The position numbers and the translations under genes were made by a program. From Kuschelorhynchus macadamiae (taxonomy: Eukaryota > Arthropoda > Insecta > Coleoptera > Curculionidae), in assembly GCA_030620095.1 (NCBI GenBank), contig JAUTXW010005211.1:186001-250000 (forward strand): a stretch of 64,000 bases of DNA, written 5' to 3'. Each line of letters begins with the position of its first letter. The stretch's first letter is position 1. Of the stretch, positions 11,160-45,667 are shown one piece after another. The notes under the pieces were generated by a model. That model was not told the origin of the DNA, did not search any database, and saw only the letters and a list, made by a program, of their open reading frames with translations.

Positions 11160-11540
11160 ACTATTATTTTCAAAGAAATTAACTTCAAAATTGTTTTTCT
11201 AAATTTATTAGCTGAATTAAAATATTTAATTTCAAGTTTATAATGTTCTTAAGTCCAGGTATCCTTTTGGTTTATATAAATTAACTTTCGGTTCTAAAAA
11301 AGGCTACTTAATAATGAATTTTATTGTTTTATTTTGTAATTTTTGTAATAGTTTCGAAATAGTTGAAGAAGCTGAATCCCAAACTGATATCGAAAATTGT
11401 ATTTTTGAATAAATGAACCAAAAATAGATATTTTTCAAATGTTTTATGTTAATATATTTTCTCACTTTATATAAAATACCAATCAGTGAAGAAACAATAT
11501 TTCTGTGATTTTGTACGTGATATTTCCTACTCAATTTGTA
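11160..11540 (-). pseudogene. Non-LTR retrotransposon RT 3' fragment
   Basis: The minus-strand frame at 11304-11534 contains LIGILYKVRKYINIKHLKNI, then IYSKIQFSISVWDSASST and LLQKLQNKTIKFIIK. This is the thumb and post-RT region of jockey/CR1-type LINEs (family pattern YxLxxxxxYGIxxWGxxxxxxxxxLQxxQNKxIR). Beyond the stop, PFLEPKVNLYKPKGYLDLRT can still be read. The opposite orientation to the fragments at 9.6 and 12.6 kb means it is a separate insertion. Confidence 0.7.
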
Positions 11541-12579
11541 TTCAACATTTAATAGAAGAGTTATTTAGAAACGTTTGGTTTTTATTAATGTAAGAAGATT
11601 TTTTAAAATTTAAAGTTAACTTGTATGATTGAAGCCAAATATATTTTTATTTTAATCTTCTTTAATTTCATAATAATTTGTTAAAGCTAGATTTGAAATT
11701 TAACTAGTATAAATTAAAAATAATACTGATTCGATTATTTTCGGTACTTAAGATACTTTTTAAACAAACAAAGAACTATTCCCCTTACCACAATATTATA
11801 TAGACACACTAAACAACAATTTTTGCAATTTTTAACATTTCTGGGAAAACACCTGTTTTGAATGAAACTTTTATGAGATGTTAAATAGTTTTTTTATATT
11901 TCATTGTTATTTCATAGAAACTACAGCTCATCTTGTCGGATACAATATTTCTTTTGCATCTAAGACCGTTGAAGTTTGATTTTGATTTTCAAAACTAGCT
12001 TTGTATATCATTGGAATTTCATATATAACTTTTTTCCAAATAAGTAAATTTATTCTAAACATATTCTTAAAGTAATGTTAGCTCAGTGCTATACTTTAGA
12101 CCCAAAAAAGGGTTGTTTATCTGCACTGCATGTACAATAAATATAATATTTATTCGCACAGTTGTAGTTTCACTCTCAACTCAACAAACAAAGGTGTTTA
12201 AGGTTTGTCTCAGTGCAAGGAAAGTCGCGAATGTGGTTTCTTAGTGCGTTATCGGACGTCAGCATTTTAAAAATATACTCTTATTTTGAATAAAAATTAT
12301 TGCTTTCATCGGTGATGTGGACTTTGGTATGTGGATTAGCACTGTAAAAGAGCATTTTTTGGGAAATTCTATGGATGGTAGATGTTATGACAGGCAATCT
12401 TATACCAAATAAAATATAAATAAAAGTAATGAGTTTTTTTTATTTTGAGGTTCGATGACGCCCTAACAAAGCACTTTCGTCTAAAATAAATTATTTCAAA
12501 TTGTTCTATTTTGACAATATCTTTTTATACAGTAAACCCTTACAAAAAACCAAAAAAACTAGTAGTAGCGGTTATATCA
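11541..12579. other. No gene seen
   Basis: AT-rich sequence without a recognisable coding, repeat or structural signal. Confidence 0.3.
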
Positions 12580-13915
12580 CATCATCATCTTCGCTTATTA
12601 ATTTTACAATAATGTACACTAACATCAATTCCTTACCGACAAAAATTAATGAAGCTCTGCTAAGCCCTCTATTATAATGCTTTGTGAAACGTGGCTCAAT
12701 TCTAGCATCCTGACTCACTAGTATCATTAAATACTTCTTAGGAAAATCAAAATCAGCTGATCAGTATTTTTATAGAAATTTTCAAAACTTTCAAATTTTC
12801 AAGACTTTTACAATAATACTAGAAGACTAGTTTTTCAGAAATAGACTGATTCAACCTAACTCTATCCAGACTTAGCATAACCGCTCAAAAAATTCTTGAA
12901 TCCTATACCACATGGGGGATAGACCAACTAATTGATTTCCCAACAAGATACAGGAATGGCATTTTCTCTTTACTCGACCTTATTTTTACTAATGATAGCA
13001 AAGTTGTTGCGTCGGCACAAGAAAGACCTCCAATTGGGCTAAGTGATCCTTCAGTTATTATGGCTAATCTTCAACTTAAAATACAATCAAGACAAACTCA
13101 TACAGTAAGAAAGAGCAACTTCTGGAACTATAAAAATATTAATAACTTTATTGAATCTCAAGACATTCTTAACAACACCCTACCTTGCCTGTATCATGGC
13201 GGGGAGTCTAAAAAATGGAAAACTCCCTAGTGAATGGAAGAAAAAACATAGGCAACCAATTTTCAAAAAAAGGTAGCAAGTATGAACCATTTAATTATCG
13301 GCCCATAAGTGCATGGTTATGCACATGGGAACTAACAACCCAAGCCTACCCTATTTCATAAATAATGTTAGTTTGGGACATACTATGAACCCTATGCATC
13401 TATATAACACCTGATCTAAAATGGAAAACCCACATTGCAAAAATAGTAAACAAGGCAAATAGTATGATCTTTTTAGCCGCAAATGCTTTGCAAAGTCTCA
13501 GTTAACACTTAAACTATATAATTCACATGTTAGGCCCATGCTAGAATATGGTCCTACAAGATTCTTCATAATCGCTACTCAGTCCCTCTCAGCCTATTCA
13601 CACGCAACACCAATAGTAATCTCCGAGGACACTCTTTGAAACTTGCGAAGGAGAGGTGTTCCAAACTGCCCCGTAACAACTTCATAACTAGTGGTACGGT
13701 CTACTAGTAGAACTCTCTTGATGAAGATACTATCCAGACAGCCAGCATCAACTCCTTCAAAAACAGATTGGATACAAAATTTAGCGAGCTAAACAGCACA
13801 CTTTTGCACTATATGTGAATTTATTTATTATAAAATAGCAATGATTCCAAACTAGTCTCATCGGCTATTGCCGCCTACTAAGGTCTAAATACTCTTAAAT
13901 AAAATAAAAACAAAT
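12580..13915 (+). pseudogene. Internally deleted jockey/CR1-like LINE
   Basis: Plus-strand pieces in order: endonuclease start (TNINSLPTKINEAL, then LCETWLNSSI); endonuclease end (IDQLIDFPTRYRNGIFSLLD, then PPIGLSDPSVIMANLQLK near 13025-13080); RT start (GKLPSEWKKKHRQPIFKKGS near 13215-13280); RT end (LKWKTHIAKIVNKANSMIF near 13418); and a C-terminal ASINSFKNRLDTKFSELNST near 13745-13800. The RT catalytic centre is deleted. The AT-rich end near 13890-13925 (TAAAATAAAAACAAATAAA) is a plausible 3' tail. Stops and frameshifts make it a fossil. Confidence 0.8.
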
Positions 13916-14175
13916 AAAAAATAAAGACCTTTTGAACCATTTTGTAAATTATCCTTGGAATCATTAAGGCAGTGAACACCGTTAACAAAATCAAAAAATC
14001 GATAATACTTTCTAATAAAGATTAACATTGTAAACCCAGAATTATTAGGATTATCGTAATTTGAAAATATTTTCTTTCTATTTACTGAACGAGTTCCAGC
14101 CATCTTTTAAAAATGACAAGGGATAACCCTGACGATGATTCGGTATACCGCCCACCGTTGCCAGACCCGTTACTG

Positions 14176-14318
<143 letters not shown>

Positions 14319-14329
14319 GGGTAAATGCT

Positions 14330-14580
14330 ATAGTGATTGGCCTGTTAAGCCTATCTCGCGATATATTTATGAATTTAAATTTCTAGGAAGCATATAGAAA
14401 TTTTCTGGTAAATTTTTTAGTTAAACTGAAGTCTACATTTTTTATCTTTAAATCCTATATTTCCTCAAATAACACCAAAGTATTTTTAAATTTTTAATTA
14501 TATTTGTAATGAAGAAACACCAGTTATTGGCCATGATAGTATAGTTATTGGCCGACAAAAATACAGTTATTGGCCACGTG
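14330..14580. promoter_or_regulatory. Left subterminal repeats, TTATTGGCC
   Basis: Copies of TTATTGGCC or GTGATTGGCC start near 14334, 14524, 14545 and 14567, all in the same orientation relative to the element end. In pogo-type elements short repeated words near the ends commonly bind the transposase, so these are candidate binding sites (inference). Confidence 0.6.
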
Positions 14581-14850
14581 AAAAAAAAAGAGAAATAATA
14601 CCAAATTTATGAATATTTATAAATGTAATTGTATTCTCTAAAGGCCATATGAAGTAAAACTAGAAAAAAATATACATACACAAGGCACAGCAACGTAAAA
14701 ATAAACAACTAACATTTTATTGGGTACCTACAGATATTGAAACGCTAAAACTAAACAAAGCATTAAACATAAACTTTACTTTCTTGCTTAATTCATACTT
14801 TTTTACTAATGAAGCTTAAAACACATAATAAGGAAGACAAATAAACGAGC

Positions 14851-15213
14851 TCATGAAATCAGTTCGCAAGTGCCGCAAGTAAATGAATCAGATACACATT
14901 TTTTCTTAGCGCATTCTGCGTGATACGTTCTAACGCACGATTTGCATTTGATGCCTTCTTTTCTAACTGTAATATTGTAAGTGCAATCATAACACATTCC
15001 ATCTGTTACAGTTTCATTTTTAAATGTAGTAATTGCACAATTAGGAATGAGCAATATGTTGGAAATAATTTTAATTTGGTTTTCACAATCATTATTGCCA
15101 TCCTTAAACAAGATTCTCTTGGCCAGATTCACAGCTTGAGAAGAACTGGTCTGGATCTGCGATGTTTTTACTGCGGGCGATTTATTAGCGCTAGGAAGGT
15201 CCTTTCTTTGCAA
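14851..15213 (-). CDS. PHD-finger frame, probable frameshifted C-terminus of the pogo transposase
   Basis: The minus-strand frame of 120 codons overlaps the last 23 bases of the transposase frame in a different phase. Near its C-terminus it has CYDC, 12 residues, CKSC, TYH, AEC, 11 residues, CGTC. This is the C4-H-C3 spacing of a PHD-type zinc finger; related insect pogo/jerky-like transposases end in such a finger. The methionine at 15213 need not be a true start: the natural reading is a single protein interrupted by a one-base frame change in the purine-rich stretch around 15193-15205. Alternatives are programmed frameshifting or an independent small gene. The finger could contact chromatin or protein partners (inference). 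Confidence 0.6.
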   Translation of the reverse strand: MQRKDLPSANKSPAVKTSQIQTSSSQAVNLAKRILFKDGNNDCENQIKIISNILLIPNCAITTFKNETVTDGMCYDCTYNITVRKEGIKCKSCVRTYHAECAKKKCVSDSFTCGTCELIS

Positions 15214-17308
15214 TAACAGATTTAATATCTATGGTTTCAGTATGGGTAATATTTTCTTTTTCTAAATTAATTTTGTACGAACTCTTTAAGTTATTATTTT
15301 TTTTTGTTTTAGATTTATTTATTATTTTCAAATTTTTCTTTATTTTAATCTTGCTTTCTTTTATTTGTTTCTTTTCTAATCTTTTCTTTTGCCGTTCCTT
15401 TTTAAATCGTTCTTCTTCCATCTTTTTTAATGCCTTCTGTTTTTCAATATTTTGTCGGTCTGATGACGTTAAAACAAAAGGAATTCTTTCAGAATTTTTC
15501 TTGCCTTTTCTTTCCGGTGTCATGGGCCAAAACAAACGTGATCCTAAAGATTCAGAAGCCCTTGCATCATTTACATTAATAGTATTAGCATTTTCTTCCG
15601 GTGCCGGTATTGCGTCCAAATGGTAATTTATTCCAGATGCCTCATTCTTGTCCATATTAGCATCCTCTTCTGTACTTGTTTCCATTTCATTACAATAGAA
15701 AGCACTGTCTTCTTTAATCGTCTTTACTTCTTCAGAGTCACAAAAAACTATTGGCACTTCACTTATATCAATACTGATATTGGCTAAATCGGTAGAAAAC
15801 ATTTCTTGATTTTGATTTTCATTTATTCCCTGCATTAAAATTTGATCGTCACCTTGCTCGTCAATGTCAATTATAGAGGAAGATTTGTCAATTATTTTTG
15901 GTTGATCGCCGTTTGCATCTCTTTTAGTTAGAAACTCTTGATAAATGTCTTTAAGAATTTTAAAATCATCAGTTTTGACTTCAATATTATCTACCATTTC
16001 CAGTTCTAGAAGCTTCTCAGGTCCGGTTAGATGTTTAAATTTCTCAAATGAAATAGTTATTTCCTTAATTTTGTCATTATTTGTATCAGGTGAGTAGTTT
16101 TTGTTAGATTTTCCGAGACACTTGGTATAGTCAATTGCAGTAGGATCCCATGGGTAGAGACCACATGCCCTAAAACCACTTTTGATCACTTCCGGTTTTA
16201 ACATGTCAATTGCCTGTTTTAATACTGGTGCAAATTCAGCTTTTGATAAAGCCTTATTACCATTTTCGCGCTTAAATTTCAGAACAGACTTCGCCCAATG
16301 ATATTTAAGAGGACGAAATGCTGCTACATCAGCTGGCTGCAATAATCTGGTAGCATTTGGGTATAACGCTATTAAAATTATCCCGGATTCTATACATAAT
16401 TTACTTGTTTGTACGGTCAAATGTGTTTTGTGGCCATCTACGAAGAGAAGTACAGGAAGCTCGATTTCTTGTTTTATCAGGTATGGCTTAAAAACATTTG
16501 CTATGTATTCATAAAAATTTTTGTTGTCCATCCATCCGTTATCTGTTAGGCCAATGCCCCACTCCTTAGGTACCGATCTTAGTATATCATTGGGCAGGCA
16601 CTTATAAGGATATATTACCAGCGGTGGAGTAATATCTCCAGTTGCACCGAAGGTAAACATAACAGTTAAGTTTACTTTTGGGTTGTGCTCAACTTCGTAT
16701 ACATTTTTTGAACCTTTAACAGCCAAAACCTTTTTATTTTTGGGACATAAATGAAAACAAGTTTCGTCGCCATTATATATCCTTTTAGGATCATTCAAAA
16801 TATCCAGCAGACCTTTTTTATCTAGATACGAGCTTATACCATCAAACCATTTTTGGAGGTCCTTATCACTAATATTGGAACTAGCAGCAGTTACTCCTTC
16901 AGGCGTTCTTAAGGAAATATCCTGGTGACGTTTTAAATACCCTTTTATCCAACCACGGCCTGGCTTATTTTCCTTGAATGGATTTTGACGTGGAGCGTTA
17001 TTTAGGAATGACCTCACAGATTCTTGAATATCTTCTATTCGCACAGGAAATCCTCTATTTTGGCAGTGAATTATCCAATTTTTTAAAGTTGCTTCTTCTT
17101 CTGAGGAAAGATACGGATTTGGACCAAGCGTAGTCTTTTTATTAAAATTCGAACTGCTGCGAAAATAGAGAGTTGCCCTGGGTACACCGAAACGTTTGGC
17201 TGCATCTCGCTGACTAAGTCCATTTTTAATTGCATTTAGGGCTCGTTCGATATCATCTTCATGGTAATTTTTAATGTACTTGGCTTGCTTTACTGCCGGC
17301 TTTGGCAT
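15191..17308 (-). CDS. Pogo-class transposase (HTH_psq, CENP-B HTH, DDE_1)
   Basis: Encodes about 705 residues from the methionine at 17308 (MPKPAVKQAKYI). An in-frame upstream methionine at 17389 would add a hydrophobic 27-residue leader that does not fit the family. Residues ~12-52 form a Psq-type helix-turn-helix (LNAIKNGLSQRDAAKRFGVP). Residues ~62-135 are a CENP-B-type DNA-binding domain ending GWIKGYLKRHQDISLR. The DDE_1 catalytic core follows, with aspartates at 181 (YNGDETCFH), 291 (LLFVDGHKTH) and 327 (LLQPADVAAF). The last two are 35 residues apart (DD35D). The C-terminal ~300 residues are acidic, then Lys/Glu-rich coiled-coil-like. The enzyme would bind the TIRs in the nucleus and cut and paste the element at TA. 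No internal stop is present; the end abuts the PHD-finger frame. Confidence 0.9.
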   Translation of the reverse strand: MPKPAVKQAKYIKNYHEDDIERALNAIKNGLSQRDAAKRFGVPRATLYFRSSSNFNKKTTLGPNPYLSSEEEATLKNWIIHCQNRGFPVRIEDIQESVRSFLNNAPRQNPFKENKPGRGWIKGYLKRHQDISLRTPEGVTAASSNISDKDLQKWFDGISSYLDKKGLLDILNDPKRIYNGDETCFHLCPKNKKVLAVKGSKNVYEVEHNPKVNLTVMFTFGATGDITPPLVIYPYKCLPNDILRSVPKEWGIGLTDNGWMDNKNFYEYIANVFKPYLIKQEIELPVLLFVDGHKTHLTVQTSKLCIESGIILIALYPNATRLLQPADVAAFRPLKYHWAKSVLKFKRENGNKALSKAEFAPVLKQAIDMLKPEVIKSGFRACGLYPWDPTAIDYTKCLGKSNKNYSPDTNNDKIKEITISFEKFKHLTGPEKLLELEMVDNIEVKTDDFKILKDIYQEFLTKRDANGDQPKIIDKSSSIIDIDEQGDDQILMQGINENQNQEMFSTDLANISIDISEVPIVFCDSEEVKTIKEDSAFYCNEMETSTEEDANMDKNEASGINYHLDAIPAPEENANTINVNDARASESLGSRLFWPMTPERKGKKNSERIPFVLTSSDRQNIEKQKALKKMEEERFKKERQKKRLEKKQIKESKIKIKKNLKIINKSKTKKNNNLKSSYKINLEKENITHTETIDIKSVIAKKGPS

Positions 17309-17404
17309 TTTGGAATAACTGAAAAAAATTGAAAAAAATACTAAAAAAAAAGAAGTCTCAATCTTTTCTAAATCATGTCGGCTTAGCAAAACTTTAAATT
17401 ATTA

Positions 17405-17880
17405 TTAATATTATCTTTTGCTGATCCCAGCCTCCGTGCAGGCCTCCGACTACCTGCGGGTGGTCCGATGCCGGCGGTCTAATCTCAGTGCCTGCATCAA
17501 AAAACCATATGGTAAGCAAGCTACTGAGCCCAAGAATCGGGTGTCCTGAGCAGCCTTAACACACTGAGGATGACGGCCCTCTGCATGCTTCCAGCCAAGA
17601 TGTTAGCCTTTGTACGGCATGCTGGTATGAGTTTTAATAAAAAGAGCAGCGTATGTCTAATTCCCTCTAACACCCCAATGACTAAAACAATCATTTTCAC
17701 GCTGTGTATACTCTTGAAAACAGGGTGCAAATTATTATTAATATTATTATTATTATTATTATGATTTTTTTTCTAATTACCGATTCCAGCTCCCGACCAG
17801 GTCTCTAACAAGCTGCGACTAGTCCGACGGTCTAATCTCAGTGTGTGCTCCATTATGATTATTATTATTATTACTATTAT
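17405..17880 (-). pseudogene. Nested LINE 3' end with (ATT)n tails
   Basis: Within the pogo element, upstream of the transposase. The minus-strand translation at 17521-17730 (VKMIVLVIGVLEGIRH, then ILAGSMQRAVILSVLRLLR) resembles the extreme C-terminus of some non-LTR RT proteins. Downstream lies a GC-rich 3' UTR-like block containing CACTGAGATTAGACCG and CTGGGATCAGC, ending in an ATT-rich tail. A second copy of that block (near 17786-17855: CACTGAGATTAGACCGTCGG and GCTGGAATCGG on the minus strand) is also bounded by (ATT)n/(AAT)n runs. This indicates two nested or tandem 3' ends. The clade is uncertain. Confidence 0.55.
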
Positions 17881-18309
17881 TACCGTAAAAGAAATTGTTT
17901 TTTTTTCGAATTTTTAGAGAGAAGCAAGTAATGATATATAATTAGCTTAGCATAAAGTACTAATAACATTAAAATTTTGAGAAAAATCGTTACTACCGTT
18001 TTTGAGAAAATCGATTTTTTTATTCAAGTAAACTGACCTTAATTTAATTGGTAAAAAACAAAAACGTATAGGGGTATTTACAAAAAGAACGCTTAATTCA
18101 AACTTTGAACAAAATCGATTCGTTGGTTTTAGCGGCGGGCACGCACACCAACAGACATTTTTAAAAACCAATTTTCTAGCGCCAGATGATGGTCTAAAAC
18201 AAGTTTTCATTAAAATCTCGATTTCGATTTTTTTTCAAGAAAACATTACTTTCTATACTCGCCCGAAAGTAAAAATAACATTCGTAACAAATTTATTTTT
18301 TTTTATTGA

Positions 18310-18815
18310 TCTAGTGATTGGCCACAATAGCATTATAATAATTGTCCACTGCCAATCATTATCACACCGAAACACATTACGATTTATTTATTGGCCTCAT
18401 ACGGCCAATTACTAAATATAGCCGAATTTTCTGTTCCAGTGGTTGGCCATGTTGAAATTAAATATAAACTATCAATATTTCCTAAATCTAATATCAAATT
18501 CACCTAAATAAATCATCCTAAGCCATGCAGTCATAAAACGAATAGTGTTTATATGTAAATATCAATGAAAAACTTACCAATTCAACACTACTTTTTGCAC
18601 TATTTTAACAAAATTTTACGCTTAACGGGATGCCTTCAGACACACACCACTTTAGTTGAGCGCCAAAACAGAAAAGACGTTGAGGTGAAGTTGAATTTTT
18701 GACATCCGACAGTAAACACGTTGCCAGATTTACCGTAATTTAGGATATTAAGTTATTCTTGTTTTCTCTCAATATAAGGAATATGGCCAATCACTAATGC
18801 GTGGCCAATGACTGT
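18310..18815. promoter_or_regulatory. Right subterminal repeats of the pogo element
   Basis: ATTGGCC or its complement GGCCAAT appears near 18315, 18351 (as GCCAATCATTATCA), 18392, 18406, 18440, 18785 and 18803, in both orientations. The right arm thus mirrors the left with a denser cluster of the same word. The transposase promoter presumably lies between here and 17308, but no clear TATA box was identified. Confidence 0.55.
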
Positions 18816-18819
18816 ATCA

Positions 18820-19768
<949 letters not shown>

Positions 19769-20337
19769 ATATACAGCGTGTGTGTAACATATGGACAACT
19801 TTTTAATTTTTGATTTTAGGCAAAAAAGTTATTCTTCACAAACATTTTTGTTTATTTGAAAAATAAGAATAATTAAAACAAAATGTTATTTTATATACAT
19901 GGTACGAAATAAATACAAAAATAGAAGTTTGCAAAACCAAAAAAGAATATGATATTCCAGCTCTTGAGACAAGTAAATTAAAGACCCTGCAAATATAAGT
20001 CAAAAAGCTTTTAGAAAGTTTTTAATAATAGACTTAATTTTTGCAAACATAGTGTATATGTAAATATGAAGCATTTTTTATATATTCACTATGCATTTTA
20101 TTATTAAAAGAGTTCTAAAAGCTTTTTGACTTGTATTTGCAGGCTCTTTAATGTGGTTGTCTAAAAAGTTGGAATTGCCATTTTTTTGTTTTACATACTT
20201 GCCTTTGTGTGTCTTTCGCGCAGCACTTTTTACAGCTACAGTTATTTTTTAATAAGCAAAACTTTTTTTGAATAATAACTTGTCGCCTAAAATCGCAAAT
20301 AGAAAAGTTGTCCATATGTTACCCAAATCCACGCATA

Positions 20338-20341
<4 letters not shown>
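19769..20341. mobile_element. Foldback (palindromic) element, ~570 bp
   Basis: The left arm (from ATATACAGCGTGTG, then GTAACATATGGACAACTTTT, TTTTGATTTTAGGC) reappears reverse-complemented at the right end (ATCGTATGCGTGG, then GGTAACATATGGACAACTTT, TTGCGATTTTAGGC). The inner parts also pair: CCTGCAAATATAAGTCAAAA near 19986 against CTTTTTGACTTGTATTTGCAGG near 20122 (CTTTTTGACTTG, TATTTGCAGG). Arms are roughly 270 bp with a short centre near 20070. There is no coding capacity. A (TA)n array starts at the right end. Consistent with a MITE or foldback transposon. Confidence 0.8.

Positions 20342-20402
<61 letters not shown>
20339..20402. repeat. (TA)n microsatellite
   Basis: About 60 bp of TA directly adjoining the right end of the foldback element at 19769-20341. 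Confidence 0.9.
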
Positions 20403-21715
20403 GAAAGAAAGGATTCTTTAAGACCTCAGATCGGTTTTTCAATAAAGAGACGGACTACGTTATATGGCAATATTCAAAAGGAAACAAAACGCCAGTAAAA
20501 TATTGATTTACTCTGTTTAAAAAAGCGTCATTGGATTCGCGTAATGATTACATTATCCATTACTTTTTAAATTATTTTGGAGATGGGAAATTACAGATTG
20601 CCATTATATTTTTTAGAATTTAATGCAATTTATACCCACCTTTTAGAGACACCCTGTAGAATGGATATAAAAATCGCAAAAATACAGACAACTTTATGAA
20701 ATAATACTAAGACTACGTAAACTTGTTTCTGTATTATTTCACTAAATCCCTACAAAGTTAAGGTACAATGTTTAGAGTAATCGCTATTATTTCAGTTTGC
20801 TACATTGATGCCAAATGTCACATCTGACTTTCACAACTTCAATAACTTGCGAATTAAATTAGCTTAAAGTTAGAGGTCAATTTGATCGAAGTAATCACTT
20901 CTTTGAGAATCGGGACGTACTTTGGAACCACCCTGTAGAGTTTTGAAGTTTGAGAACTAGCCTTTGTTTATACTTAAGGACGACGGATAGATCTATGAAC
21001 AAACTTGCGAGTAATTCAAAGTTAAGGCAATGCAAGTTCGAGAATTATATTTTACTTAGATCTATTGTCTACCACTTCAGGCAATTTTTTTTTTATATAA
21101 AAAGTCTTTCATATATTATAAATATTTCTTACAGGTGTAGATTTTGATTCCTTGTATGCTCAAAAGCCCAGCGATTTTGTTGTATGTACTGTTGTTAAGT
21201 GTAGATAAGCTATTGTAAATATTACGCTACATTAGAGAAAAAGTTTTTAGAGCCCCTTAATTTTCTGGGAATTTTTTAAATAAATAATAAAAAGTAACAT
21301 ATTTAAAAAAGTTTTATTTCTTTATTTCTTAAAAAATATCATACAAGTAACCATCAAATGACTATAACAACCTTAACAGCTATTTTTATATTCTAAAAAT
21401 ATACACACTGAAAGAAAACGTTAGTAGATAAAATTCAGAAACATGCTTACAAAGATATATGTATTTTGGATTAAATACAAAAACTCACCATATTTGGCTA
21501 AAATACGAGGAAGGTGTGCTAAGTTTTGCTTTATGAAAACATTCTTAAATAAACACCGGAGAAGTACGTAATAATAAAAGGAGAAATTGTGTATTTAATC
21601 CATATTATTTCTTTAGATGTTTAAAACAGATATTTCAAATATTTTAGTTCATAGCTTATATTAATATTGATTTTACATATCAATATATTTTTGTCTTAAT
21701 AGATCATCAGTTACA
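20403..21715. other. Unassigned; CACCCTGTA-type repeat edges
   Basis: ACACCCTGTAGAATGG near 20649 and CACCCTGTAGAGTT near 20930 are direct matches of a word often found at the ends of small insect DNA transposons. They may bound a ~290 bp repeat. No gene is seen; the plus-strand frame at 20950-21147 is not recognisable. Confidence 0.35.
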
Positions 21716-21719
21716 ATAT

Positions 21720-21776
<57 letters not shown>

Positions 21777-21793
21777 TAAATGTTAAGGAACAG

Positions 21794-21847
<54 letters not shown>

Positions 21848-21871
21848 TGTTCTGTTTAATCATTTAGTATG
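21716..21871. repeat. Two (TA)n arrays, second inside a palindrome
   Basis: TA arrays occupy about 21717-21773 and 21799-21845. The second is flanked by inverted arms: ACTAAATG, TTAAGG, AACAGAATA on the left and, reverse-complemented on the right, ACTAAATG, ATTAAACAG, AACAGAATA. The arms are about 25 bp. The whole of 21774-21871 could extrude as a cruciform. Confidence 0.85.
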
Positions 21872-22548
21872 AGCCAAAAACAAAAGAAATCTACTGCTAT
21901 AAAATGACACTATTCACACTTTTTTACTAAAAGTTTATTTACATTTGATTAAATCAGATATTATTCCTACACCTATAATATTTCTTGCACAAAGAAATAC
22001 GCTTATAAAATATATTTGTTCATCATTTTGTATTCGTTGTCATAAGTCTTTATCTATTTGCCTTGTTTAAATCTCGTAAAAATTTCCCCGTAATACATAA
22101 AATGTATTGTAACTGTTCTTTTTAAACATGATTAAGTACGAATAAATGATAAGAGACCAATAAAGTTTTTTTTTAATAAATATTTTTATTTATCACTGTT
22201 GTCTTTTGACCCTATGGAAGAGATTTAAAAGGACAAAAATAATTAGTCTATTGAAATAACAATACCCCTTTCTAATAGAAATGTAAGATACCCTATAGGT
22301 AGCATATTTACATTATGAATCGTATATTATTGTTTAGATCTATCACAGAACCATATTAAATTTTTTTCTGTTGGCATCTTGAATTGAAAAATTGTTAAGT
22401 TTAGAAATCAGAATTACTTGACATATTATAGTTTTACAATATATCGTTAATAATTGTCAAATTGAGCAATGTTTTTAAAAAAATCAAGAACGTTTTTCCA
22501 AAAATCTTCTTCATTAGAAAAAAATAAATAATAGTAAGTAAACTAGTC
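21872..22548 (-). other. 3' flank / likely 3' UTR of the CD36-family gene
   Basis: Follows the stop codon of the host gene. The plus strand has TTTATT near 22185 (AATAAA on the gene strand), a possible polyadenylation signal about 360 bp after the stop. The true end cannot be decided from sequence alone. Confidence 0.35.

Positions 22549-45667
<23,119 letters not shown>

Noticed and set aside
15231..15626. 131-codon Phe/Leu-rich plus-strand frame
   Set aside because: Antisense shadow of the Lys/Glu-rich tail of the pogo transposase.
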